From Desulfarculus sp. (GTDB lineage: Bacteria > Desulfobacterota > Desulfarculia > Desulfarculales > Desulfarculaceae): a stretch of 50,010 nucleotides of DNA. Shown here piece after piece: positions 14,844 to 22,690 of the stretch; positions within the stretch are counted from its first letter, which is position 1, and the number at the start of each line of letters is the position of its first letter. A program made the position numbers and the translations under genes. A model generated the notes under the pieces. That model ran no database searches, was not told the DNA's origin, and saw nothing but the letters and a program-made list of their open reading frames with translations. The stretch is from assembly GCA_003605055.1 (NCBI GenBank), contig QZKP01000013.1, forward strand, positions 1-50,010. The letters are read 5' to 3'.

Positions 14844-17429
14844 CTAGGCCAGGCGCGAGGCCACCAGCTCGGTGATGTCCAGCACCTTTATCTTGCCGAT
14901 CTTCTCCTTGCGGGCCCGGGCCGCGGCCTGGTTCAGGGAGTTCTTGCAGGAGGGGCAGGCGCTGACCACGGCCTCCGCGCCCTGGGCGATGGCCGCCTTG
15001 ATGCGCTCCAGGGCGATGTCCCCACCCAGGGCGTTGTCAAAGGCCTTGACCCCGCCGCCGCCGCCGCAGCACTTGGCCAGGCTGCGGTTCTGGGGGAACT
15101 CCACCAGCTCCACGCCGGGCAGGGCCTTGATCACCTGGCGCGGCGGCTCGTACACGCCCAGGTGCCGGCCCAGGTCGCAGGGGTCGTGGTAGATGACCCG
15201 CGTGGCCGGGGCGTCGTCCTTGAACCTGAGCCGGCCCTCGCCGATGAGCCGCTCCAGCAGGAACACGGCGTGCTCGGGCTGGTAGCCGTCGCCGAAGCCG
15301 TGCTTGGGGTAGAGCTCCGCGAAGGTTTTGTAGCAGCCGGCGCAGGCCGTGAGCAGGGTGCGCACGCCCTTGTCCTGGAACAGGGCGGCGTTGGCCGCGG
15401 CCACCGCGTTGAAGGTCTGCATGTCCCCCACCAGGTAGGCCAGGTAGCCGCAGCAGTTCTCCTGCTGGCCCATGGTGGTGTAGTCGAGGCCGGCCGCGTC
15501 CAATATCTTCATCAGGGCCGGGATGATGCGCACGTCCTGGTAGGAGGCCACGCAGCCCAGGTGCAGCATCACCTCGGCCCGGTCCTTGGCCTCATAGCCC
15601 ACGGGGTAGGAGTCGCAGCGCTTGTCCCGCGGCTGGGCAAAGGGGTTGCCCAGTTCTATCATGTCGTTCATGAGCTTCTTGAAGGTCTCGGGCAGAAAGC
15701 CCGCCTGCACCAGGCGCTGGCGCGCGGCCTGCACCACCCCGGCCACGTTGACCTGGGCCGGGCAGGTGTACTTGCAGTTCAGGCAGAGCATGCACTGGTA
15801 CAGGCGCCGGGCCATGTCCGCGCTGGGCTGGGCCTGGCCGGTGAGCAGGGCGAAGGCCAGGGTGATGCGGCCGCGGGCGTTCATGGCCTCCAGGTTGGTC
15901 TGGGCGTAGGTGGGGCAGCCCAGGCGGCAGAAGCCGCACTGGATGCAGGCCACGATCTCGTTGTCCATTTCGCCGAAGCTGGCCACCCCCTTTTGGCCGG
16001 CGCGCAGGGGCTCGAAGCCGCTGGCCTGGTACACGTCGGCGATGGAGCCCTTGAGGCCCATCTTGCCCGGGTTGAGGATGCCCTGGGGGTCCAGGGCGTC
16101 CTTGACGGCCTGCATCACCTGCATGCCCACCGGGCCCAGCTCCACGTTGATGTAGGGCGCCTTGGCCATGCCCAGCCCGTGCTCGGCGCTCATGGTGCCT
16201 TCCATGGCCGCCGTGACCTCCACCAGGTCCTGGGCGATCTTCTTGACCGCCTCCCACTCGGCGGCGTTCTTCACGTCCATGATGAAGGTGGCGTGCAGGT
16301 TGCCGTCGCCGATGTGGCCGAAGGTGGCGATGGGGAAGCCGTGCTTTTTACCGATGGCCTGTATCTGTTTGATGGTCTCGGGTATCTTGGTCACTGGCAC
16401 CCCGAAGTCCTCCATCAGGGGCACCAGGCGGTAGCCGGGCTTCAGGCGGCTCATGGCCGGCACCAGCTTGTGCCGCGCCTCCCAGAGGGGCGCCTTCTCC
16501 ACCGGGTCGTCGGTCCACTTAGAGCGCAGGATGCCGTGCTTGGCGCTGATGGCCTCCACCTGCTTCACGTAGTCGCCCACCGCCGCCCGGTGGCCGTCCA
16601 GCTCCAGCATGATCAGGCAGCCCACGCCGGGCTCCACCTTCAGGCCGATGGCCTTGACCAGCACCTGGATGGACACGTCGTCGAGTATCTCGCAGGTGGC
16701 GATGGGCACGCCGGTGGTGAGCATCTCCGTGACCGCCGCGCCGGCGCTGCTGATGCCGCCGAACTCCAGGCGGGCGCTGATGGCGTACTCGGGCTGGGGC
16801 AGGATCTTCACCGTGGCCTCGGTGATGACGCCCAGGGTGCCCTCGCTGGCGCAGAAGAGCTGGGCCAGGTTGTAGCCGGAGCTGGTCTTGGGGGCTTTGC
16901 TGCCCACCTTGAGCACCCGGCCGTCGGCCAGCACCACGGTGAGGGCCATCACGTAGTCCTTGGTGGTGCCGTACTTCACGGCCCGGATGCCGCTGGCGTT
17001 GGTGTTTATCATGCCGCCGATGGTGGCGATGCCCGCGCTGCCCGGGTCGGGCGGGAAAAAGAAGCGGTCCTTGACCAGGGCCGCGTTCAGGGCCCCGCAG
17101 ACCACGCCGGGCTGCACCCGGGCGTAGTGGTCGGGCAGGTTGATCTCCAGGATCTGGTTCATGCGGATCAGGTTGAGCACCACCCCGCCGTTGGCCGCCA
17201 GGGCCGCGCCGGTCACCGAGGTGCCGCCGCCGCGGGCGGTCACGGGCACGCCGGCCTCATGGCAGGCGCGCAGGACCTGGCTGACCTGCTCGGTGCTGTG
17301 GGCGAAGACCATGGCCTCGGGCAGGCCCATGTGCACGGACATGTCCCGGGCGTAGGCCAGGCAGTCGGCCTCGCCCACCACTACGTTCTCTTCTCCTACG
17401 ATCTCCGCCAGCCGCTTGCTGATTTCCAT
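14844..17429 (-). CDS. FAD-linked 2-hydroxyacid oxidase fused to Fe-S/CCG (GlcD-GlcF type) module
   Basis: This 861-residue fusion has, in order, an FAD_binding_4 domain (about 35-210, with the RGGGTSVTGAA motif at 66-76), an FAD-oxidase C-terminal domain (about 215-455, with GHIGDGNLH at 371-379), two [4Fe-4S] motifs CIQCGFCRLGCP (495-506) and CMLCLNCKYTCP (546-557), and two CCG domains (CC at 659-660 with C696/C699; CCGG at 787-790 with C825/C828). The CCG part resembles HdrD/GlcF and may bind non-cubane clusters. Known relatives oxidise lactate or glycolate and pass electrons through the Fe-S half. The ATG has GGAGGAG upstream. It is the last gene of the Hdr operon; the electron partner is inferred to be the Hdr complex or the lipoyl protein. 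Confidence 0.9.
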   Translation of the reverse strand: MEISKRLAEIVGEENVVVGEADCLAYARDMSVHMGLPEAMVFAHSTEQVSQVLRACHEAGVPVTARGGGTSVTGAALAANGGVVLNLIRMNQILEINLPDHYARVQPGVVCGALNAALVKDRFFFPPDPGSAGIATIGGMINTNASGIRAVKYGTTKDYVMALTVVLADGRVLKVGSKAPKTSSGYNLAQLFCASEGTLGVITEATVKILPQPEYAISARLEFGGISSAGAAVTEMLTTGVPIATCEILDDVSIQVLVKAIGLKVEPGVGCLIMLELDGHRAAVGDYVKQVEAISAKHGILRSKWTDDPVEKAPLWEARHKLVPAMSRLKPGYRLVPLMEDFGVPVTKIPETIKQIQAIGKKHGFPIATFGHIGDGNLHATFIMDVKNAAEWEAVKKIAQDLVEVTAAMEGTMSAEHGLGMAKAPYINVELGPVGMQVMQAVKDALDPQGILNPGKMGLKGSIADVYQASGFEPLRAGQKGVASFGEMDNEIVACIQCGFCRLGCPTYAQTNLEAMNARGRITLAFALLTGQAQPSADMARRLYQCMLCLNCKYTCPAQVNVAGVVQAARQRLVQAGFLPETFKKLMNDMIELGNPFAQPRDKRCDSYPVGYEAKDRAEVMLHLGCVASYQDVRIIPALMKILDAAGLDYTTMGQQENCCGYLAYLVGDMQTFNAVAAANAALFQDKGVRTLLTACAGCYKTFAELYPKHGFGDGYQPEHAVFLLERLIGEGRLRFKDDAPATRVIYHDPCDLGRHLGVYEPPRQVIKALPGVELVEFPQNRSLAKCCGGGGGVKAFDNALGGDIALERIKAAIAQGAEAVVSACPSCKNSLNQAAARARKEKIGKIKVLDITELVASRLA

Positions 17430-17461
17430 GGCTGCTCCTCCTGACCCCCCGGCCTCTGGCC

Positions 17462-17494
17462 AAAAAGATCGAGGAGGGGCGCGGGCGCCCCTCC
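17462..17494 (-). terminator. Weak terminator-like stem or attenuator between lbpA-like and oxidoreductase genes
   Basis: On the minus strand GGAGGGGCG (17494-17486) and CGCCCCTCC (17481-17473) form a nine-pair stem with a CCCG loop. Five T follow about seven bases later (17466-17462). The distance is too long for a standard terminator, so partial read-through or mRNA processing is more likely. Confidence 0.35.
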
Positions 17495-17591
17495 CCGTGG
17501 TTCTAAGCTGGTACCCGGCTAAAGGTGCGGGGCCAGAGGCCCCCGCCTCCCGCCGGGATGCTAAATCGCAGGTAATATCGGCCGGGCATGC

Positions 17592-18020
17592 CTAGGCCTG
17601 CTCCTTGTTCATGCGCTCTATCTCGCCCAGCACCCAGTCCGCGTAGGCCTGGCCCTGCATCAGGCCGCCCAGCTCCGCCGGCAGGTCGCTGGGCTTGATC
17701 TTGCATATCCAGCCCGCGCCGTAGCAGTCGGCGTTGATCAGCTCGGGCTCGTCCTCCAGGGCCTCGTTGCCCTGGGCCACCGAGCCCGAGACCGGGGCGT
17801 AGACCCGGCCCACCCACTTGCCGCTCTCGATGGAGCCGAAGGGCTTGCCCTGGGTCACCTCGTCGTCCTCGGCCGGCACGTCCACGAAGGTGATCTCGCC
17901 GGCCAGCTTCTGGGTGAGGTCCGTGGTGCCCATCACCACCAGATCGCCCTCCACCCGGGCCCAGAAGTGGTTTTGGTCGTAGTAGAGCTCGTCGGGAAAG
18001 TTATAGCCGGCTACCTCCAT
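17592..18020 (-). CDS. Lipoate-binding GcvH-like protein (LbpA-type)
   Basis: This 142-residue protein has the lipoyl-domain fold of glycine cleavage H protein. The lipoylated lysine should be K68 in IESGKWVGRVYAPVSG. The sequence around it (ESGKW) resembles the LbpA proteins of sulfur-oxidising Hdr-like systems more than classical GcvH (usually ESVKA). No gcvT or gcvP is nearby; instead the gene sits between hdrB and a hydroxyacid-oxidase/Fe-S fusion. The ATG at 18020 has AAGGAG eight bases upstream; a GTG nine bases earlier is too close to it. A role as a swinging-arm carrier or thiol redox partner of the Hdr complex is inferred; a plain GcvH remains possible. Confidence 0.75.
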   Translation of the reverse strand: MEVAGYNFPDELYYDQNHFWARVEGDLVVMGTTDLTQKLAGEITFVDVPAEDDEVTQGKPFGSIESGKWVGRVYAPVSGSVAQGNEALEDEPELINADCYGAGWICKIKPSDLPAELGGLMQGQAYADWVLGEIERMNKEQA

Positions 18021-18138
18021 GCACTGCACTCCTTGGTAGGCCCGTTAAGGGCGTTTGGCCTTTGGCTGGTCGGGCGCGGCGGGCGCCCGGAGACTTATCC
18101 CGCGTAGCTATATCTTAGCACAAGGCGCGGGGCGTCTC

Positions 18139-19014
18139 CTAACCGGCCATGGCCTGCAAAAGCTCCTTGGGCTTGACCCGGTTGAGGCCCAGTCCCAACT
18201 CCTCGGGGCTCATCCCCAGGCCCAGGCCCAGCACCTGGGTCAGATAAACCACCGGCACCGCCAGCTTGGTCTCCAGGGACTTGGCGATCTTCTTCTGCTG
18301 GCCTTCGTACATCACGTTGCAGAAGGGGCAGACCAGCGCCAGGGCCGTGACCTGGGCCGCGCCCAGCTCCTTGAGCTTGGCCCCGGCCATGCGCCCGGCC
18401 AGCTCCTCGTCCACGCCCAGCACCCCGCCGCCGCAGCACTCCTTGAGGCTGGGGTGCATGAGGGCCCGGGCGCCGGTGGCCTGTATGAGCCGGGCCAGGC
18501 TTTGCGGGTCCTCGGGGTCGTCCAGGCCCTCCAGGGCCTCGCTGGGCTTCAGGTAGTGGCAGCCGTAGTGGGGCGCGAAGGTGAACCCGCTCAGGTCGCG
18601 CACCATCCGGGCCTTGATGGCCTCCAGCCCCACCTCGCTGAGCAGAAAGCGCATGAAGTGGGTCACCCGCACGCCGGGGCGATAGGCGAGCCCCACCCCG
18701 GCCAGGCGCTCATTCACCGCCGCGGCCGCCTCCGGGTCGGCCTTGAGGCGGTGCTCGGCCTCGGCCAGGTGGGCCGCGCAGGCCGAGCACAGGGAGACCA
18801 GGGGCAGGCCGTGCTCCGCGGCCTGGGCCAGGGCCCGGGCCGCCACGGTCAGGGCCGCGGCCTGGTCCGTGCCCTTGAGGGGAAAGCCGCAGCAGGCCAG
18901 GGCCGGGTCGTCCACCAGCTCCAGGCCCAGCCTGGCCGCCACCTTGCGCGCCGACAGCTCGTAGTTGAGGTTGCGCACCGGCACCGTGCAGCCCAGGAAC
19001 ATCAGCGCCTTCAT
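18139..19014 (-). CDS. hdrB: HdrB-like CCG-domain subunit
   Basis: This 291-residue protein has two CCG domains typical of heterodisulfide reductase subunit B: C9, C41-C42, C76 and C79, then C152, C193-C194, C229 and C232. In HdrB these bind noncubane [4Fe-4S] clusters that reduce disulfides. Many bacteria use such subunits with unknown thiol or disulfide substrates. The ATG at 19014 overlaps the hdrC stop by ATGA, showing translational coupling. The lipoate-binding gene follows after about 118 nt without a strong terminator between. Confidence 0.9.
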   Translation of the reverse strand: MKALMFLGCTVPVRNLNYELSARKVAARLGLELVDDPALACCGFPLKGTDQAAALTVAARALAQAAEHGLPLVSLCSACAAHLAEAEHRLKADPEAAAAVNERLAGVGLAYRPGVRVTHFMRFLLSEVGLEAIKARMVRDLSGFTFAPHYGCHYLKPSEALEGLDDPEDPQSLARLIQATGARALMHPSLKECCGGGVLGVDEELAGRMAGAKLKELGAAQVTALALVCPFCNVMYEGQQKKIAKSLETKLAVPVVYLTQVLGLGLGMSPEELGLGLNRVKPKELLQAMAG

Positions 19015-19511
19015 GCCGGCCCCTCCCCGGGCTCCCGGCCCTCGGGGGCCATGCCCAGCAGGCGCTGGAAGTCCTGGGGCCGCTCTTCTACGGCCGGCAG
19101 GCCCAGCTTAGCCCGCTTCTCGTTTTCGAACTCGCCCACCGGCAGCAGGCGGCCGTGCTTGGCCAAGAGCGAGGCCCCGGCCCGGGCCGCGGGCGGCGCG
19201 CAGCCGGCCCGGGCGGCGAGGTTCTTGATGGCCGTGAGCACGTCGGTGAAGCGCACCTGCTGGGGGCAGACCTCGGCGCAGGAATAGCAGGCCGAGCAGC
19301 GCCAGATCAGGGGCGAGGCCAGCACCTCCTCCCGCCGGCCCAAGAGGGTCAGGCGGATGATGCGCCGGGGGTCGTACTCGGGCAGATGACCGGCCACCGG
19401 GCAGCGGGCGGTGCAGGCCGCGCAGGCGAAGCAGGCCTTGAGGCCCGCGCCGCCGGGCTCGGCGGCCACCTGGTGCTTGAAGCCGGGATCGCCGTCGTTC
19501 AGGCGCATCAT
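19011..19511 (-). CDS. hdrC: HdrC-like ferredoxin subunit
   Basis: This 166-residue protein has two [4Fe-4S] motifs, CFACAACTARCP (27-38) and CSACYSCAEVCP (72-83), the hallmark of HdrC, with YDPRRIIRLTLLGRREE between them. In Hdr complexes HdrC carries electrons from HdrA to HdrB. The start (ATG 19511, or the next ATG) overlaps the stop of the HdrA-MvhD-like gene. The C-terminus after about 115 is longer and more charged than the core family, and is of unknown role. Confidence 0.9.
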   Translation of the reverse strand: MMRLNDGDPGFKHQVAAEPGGAGLKACFACAACTARCPVAGHLPEYDPRRIIRLTLLGRREEVLASPLIWRCSACYSCAEVCPQQVRFTDVLTAIKNLAARAGCAPPAARAGASLLAKHGRLLPVGEFENEKRAKLGLPAVEERPQDFQRLLGMAPEGREPGEGPA

Positions 19512-21367
19512 CCCTCCAGGGCCCGGGCGGCCATCTGCGCCACGGCCTGGGCCAGGACCCGGGGCTGATTGGAGGCCAGGTGCAAAAACTGCACGCTCTC
19601 CGGGGCCAGGCCCAGCCGCCCCAAGGTCCGGCTACACTGGCCCGCGCGCAGGCGGGAGCGCAGGTTGCCCGTGACCGAGCGGCAGTTGCCCTCGTGGCAG
19701 CCGGCCACCAGCACCGCCCGGGCCCCCAGCTCCAGGGCCTTCATGATCAAATGCTCGCCCACCCGGCCGGCGCAGACCACCGGGTTGATCACCAGCCCGG
19801 CCGGCCAGGCGTGGCCGCCGGCGCTCAGCTCGCCGGCGGCGGCGAGGGCCGAGTTCTGGCAGGCGAACAGCACCAGCCGGGGCTCGGCGGCCAGGGCCAG
19901 GGCCCGCTGCAGGCCGGCGAACATCTCCGGGTTGGACCAGCCCGGCGGGGCGATGGCCTGGGCCGGGCACTCGGCGGCGCAGACCCCGCAGGCCAGGCAG
20001 CCGGCCGGCGCGCAGTGGATGCTGTCCACCACGTGCCGGGGCACGCCGTGGGGGCAGGTGCGCACGCAGGTCAGGCAGCGGGCGCAGATCTTGTCTCGCA
20101 CCACGGGCATGGGCACCAGCTTGCCGGCCAGCCGCTCGTGCATCTCCGCGGCCGCATCCGCGGCCTCCACCCGCCGGGCCGCCCCGGGCGCGGTGCCCCT
20201 GAGCGCGCCCAGGATGTACAGACCCGTGCGGCTGCTGCGGCCGCCGCTGAAGCGGGGGTTGTCCGGCACCAGGGACTCCCAGGACGGCCAGAGCAGGCGG
20301 TTGTCCAGGAAGGCCGGCCGGGCGGCCCGGGCCTGGTCCGCGGTGATAATCAGGTCTGGGGCCAGCTCCATCTCCTGGCCCAGCAGGGGGTCGGGCCAGG
20401 CCAACTCCCGGCCGCCCTCCCGGACCGCCAGCCCGCCCGGCGCCACCCGCGTGGCCAGCACCCCGGCCTGGCGGCACTGGCGGAAGAGGCGCTCGCCGTG
20501 GTCGCTGGCCACCCGGGCCTCGCTGTAGAGCAGGACCACCTGCACCCGGGGCCGCTCGGCCAGGGCCAGGGCCGCGCGCAGGGCCCGGGCAAAGGAGTCG
20601 GCGGTGAGCGGCCGGGCGGTGCCGGCCAGCACGGCCGCATACAGCCAGCCGTCCGGCGGGCCGGATACTTCCTGGACCCGCAGCTGCCAAACCGGCTGAG
20701 TCAGGGCCGGGTCCAGGCCCGGCGCCTCGCAAGAACTGGCCCACTGGCCCGGTGGCGCCAGCACCACCGCGCCGAAGCTCTGCCAGCCCGCGCCCTGGGG
20801 CCCGGCCAGGCGGGCCCGGAAGCCCCCGGCCGCACCGGTCAGCTCGGTCAGCTCAGTGCCCGGGGCCAGCTCCACCTGAGCCGGCAGACGCGCGGCCAGC
20901 AGGCTGACCTCCTGGGGGTCGTCGTCTTGGCCCGGGACGTGGGCCGCGTCAAAGGGCGTGGCCAGGAGCACCGGGTGGCCCAGGGCCGCCTCCTCCTGGG
21001 CCGCGGACAGGGCGGCCAGGCCGGCCCCGGCCACCAGCACGTTCTGGGCCGGCTGGGGGGCATAGACCGGGGGCAGGGTGCCCAGGGCCGCCCGGCCCGC
21101 GGCCCGGGCCACGGCCAGGGCCGCCCGGGCCAGGCGCAGGGCGTCGTCCCCGCCGCCCACCTCCAGGGCCAGGTCCAGCCACACCACGGGCTTGCCCAGC
21201 AGCCGGCCCTTGAGCCCCGGGGGGGCCGCGGCCTGGGGCCCGCTGACCACCGCCGCCTCCAGGAGCCCGCCCCGGTCCAGCTCCACCCCGGCCGCCCGGG
21301 CCACCAGCTCCGGGGCCAGGCCCTCCAGGCCGGGCCGCTCCAGCCAGACCAGGCTCACCCTAGCCAC
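19508..21367 (-). CDS. HdrA-like C-terminal part fused to MvhD-type [2Fe-2S] domain
   Basis: This 619-residue protein looks like the back half of HdrA joined to the MvhD delta subunit. Residues 105-400 resemble a degenerate FAD/NAD-type fold (NVLVAGAGLAALSAAQ at about 109-124). Ferredoxin motifs CARCLTCVRTCP (428-439) and CLACGVCAAECP (457-468) follow. The C-terminal 125 residues are MvhD-like, with four Cys in family positions: C503, C532, C557 and C562 (VAGCHEGNC). MvhD normally links a hydrogenase or formate dehydrogenase to HdrA. It starts with GTG 21367, overlapping the previous stop by eight bases. The degenerate first half suggests that flavin chemistry has moved to the upstream gene product. 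Confidence 0.82.
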   Translation of the reverse strand: MARVSLVWLERPGLEGLAPELVARAAGVELDRGGLLEAAVVSGPQAAAPPGLKGRLLGKPVVWLDLALEVGGGDDALRLARAALAVARAAGRAALGTLPPVYAPQPAQNVLVAGAGLAALSAAQEEAALGHPVLLATPFDAAHVPGQDDDPQEVSLLAARLPAQVELAPGTELTELTGAAGGFRARLAGPQGAGWQSFGAVVLAPPGQWASSCEAPGLDPALTQPVWQLRVQEVSGPPDGWLYAAVLAGTARPLTADSFARALRAALALAERPRVQVVLLYSEARVASDHGERLFRQCRQAGVLATRVAPGGLAVREGGRELAWPDPLLGQEMELAPDLIITADQARAARPAFLDNRLLWPSWESLVPDNPRFSGGRSSRTGLYILGALRGTAPGAARRVEAADAAAEMHERLAGKLVPMPVVRDKICARCLTCVRTCPHGVPRHVVDSIHCAPAGCLACGVCAAECPAQAIAPPGWSNPEMFAGLQRALALAAEPRLVLFACQNSALAAAGELSAGGHAWPAGLVINPVVCAGRVGEHLIMKALELGARAVLVAGCHEGNCRSVTGNLRSRLRAGQCSRTLGRLGLAPESVQFLHLASNQPRVLAQAVAQMAARALEG

Positions 21368-22451
21368 GGCCCGCCCCCTTGGTCGAGGCGACGTAGGCGG
21401 CGGCGGCCGCGGCGGCCAGGCCCGCGTGGTCTATGCTCTCGGTGAGCGAGCGCGGCCCCTGGCAGGCCCCGGCCACGAACACCCCGGCCGCGCCAGCGGC
21501 CACCGGCTCCTCGGCCCGGCCCAGGAAGCCGTCTTGCGTGCGGGCCAGGCCGAACATCTGGGCCAGGGCCCCGGCGCCGGCGGGCGGGCCCAGGCCCTGG
21601 CTGAGCACCACCAGGTCAAAGGCCTCGCGCATCTGCTTGCCCTCGGCCAGGGCGAAGACCACCTCCGGGCCGCCCGCGCCGGCGGCCACCTCGCCGGGCA
21701 TGGCCCGCACAAAGCGCATCTCGCGCCGCAGCCCGGCCAACTCCTCCTCCCAGGCCCGGCCGTAGTCCTGCACGTCCATGTGGAAGAAGGCGATGTCCAT
21801 GTCCGGGCGGCTCGCCTTGAGCAGGCGGGCCAGGCGCAGGGCGTAGCCGCAGCAGACCCGGGAGCACCACAGCCGGCCCAGGGACTGGTCCCGGGAGCCC
21901 ACGCACTGGATGAAGGCCAGCTTGGCCGGCGCGGGCCGTTGCTCCCAGGCCCCTTGGACCAGCCTGGCCTCCAGCTCCAGGGCGCTGATCACCCCCGGCA
22001 CCCGGCCGTAGCCCAGGCTGCTTTTGCCCGCCGGGTCAAAGGGCTGCGGCCCCACGGCCAGGATCACGGCCTGGGCCGCCAGGCTCACTCGGCCGGGCAG
22101 CGGCTGGCCGGGACCGATGGGCAAAGGCGCGGCCGGGCCGGCCGGGGCCAGCTCCACCTGCCAGCCGTGGCCCTCCGCGGGCCGGGCGGAGGTGGCCAGG
22201 GCCTGGGTGTAGATGGTGATCTGGGGCCGGGCGGCCGCCTCGGCCAAGAGGTCGGCCAGGCGGCAGGCCCCGCAGCGGGCGCAGGCCGACACGGCCTTGC
22301 AGCAGAAGTCCCGCGCCCGGCCGCCCAGGGCCGGCTCGCGCTCGGCCAGGGTGCAGGCCAGGCCCCGCCGGGCCAGGTCCACGGCCGCGGCCAGGCCGGC
22401 CACGCCGCCGCCCAGGATCAGGATCGGCGTGCTGGGGGGGGTGTTAACCAA
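21360..22451 (-). CDS. hdrA: HdrA-like FAD oxidoreductase, N-terminal half
   Basis: This protein of about 363 residues carries the nucleotide-binding motif LILGGGVAGLAAA (about 11-23), a Cys-rich loop FCCKAVSACARCGAC (49-63), the HdrA signature FIQCVGSRD followed by CSRVCCGYALRLA, and a closing FAD motif GVFVAGACQGPRSLTESI. It lacks the C-terminal ferredoxin domains of full-length HdrA, which are on the next gene, so HdrA is split. HdrA flavin can bifurcate electrons. The start is uncertain: the frame is open to TTG 22574, but that would overlap a strong plus-strand promoter, so TTG 22451 just before the Rossmann strand is preferred. It is the first gene of the minus-strand operon. Confidence 0.8.
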   Translation of the reverse strand: MVNTPPSTPILILGGGVAGLAAAVDLARRGLACTLAEREPALGGRARDFCCKAVSACARCGACRLADLLAEAAARPQITIYTQALATSARPAEGHGWQVELAPAGPAAPLPIGPGQPLPGRVSLAAQAVILAVGPQPFDPAGKSSLGYGRVPGVISALELEARLVQGAWEQRPAPAKLAFIQCVGSRDQSLGRLWCSRVCCGYALRLARLLKASRPDMDIAFFHMDVQDYGRAWEEELAGLRREMRFVRAMPGEVAAGAGGPEVVFALAEGKQMREAFDLVVLSQGLGPPAGAGALAQMFGLARTQDGFLGRAEEPVAAGAAGVFVAGACQGPRSLTESIDHAGLAAAAAAAYVASTKGAGRG

Positions 22452-22541
22452 GGCCGTGCGTTGCTCCAGGGTGTCGCCGCCAGCCCTGCCTGGCGCGCGT
22501 AGCTGCCCGCCGGGGCAGGGGATAAGCCCCTTGTTTTGCGC

Positions 22542-22570
22542 TTGACAAGCCCCGAGGGCCTGCCTATAGT
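22542..22570 (+). promoter_or_regulatory. Sigma70-type promoter for the dehydratase operon
   Basis: TTGACA at 22542-22547 is followed after 17 bases by TATAGT at 22565-22570. The -35 is perfect and the -10 is five of six. Transcription would start near 22577 and leave a leader of about 115 nt before the ATG at 22691. Confidence 0.8.
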
Positions 22571-22575
22571 GCAAA

Positions 22576-22594
22576 TTAGCTAGATTGTAGCTAA
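22576..22594 (+). promoter_or_regulatory. Palindromic operator candidate at the transcription start
   Basis: TTAGCTA (22576-22582), five bases, then TAGCTAA (22588-22594) is a perfect inverted repeat. It lies at the predicted start point of the promoter just upstream, a usual place for a repressor operator. No regulator gene is adjacent. Confidence 0.6.
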
Positions 22595-22690
22595 TATGTA
22601 GTCACCTTGTCCACCCGTTTTTGCCTTCCGCCGCTGCTTTTTTGGCTCCCAGGCCGGCGGCGGCGGGTCGCTGCCGCCGGAGGCCCTGCC

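Noticed and set aside
15162-17444. A 760-codon plus-strand frame over the GlcD-GlcF-type gene
   Set aside because: Low-complexity His/Val/Gly-rich product; the opposite strand encodes a complete oxidoreductase.
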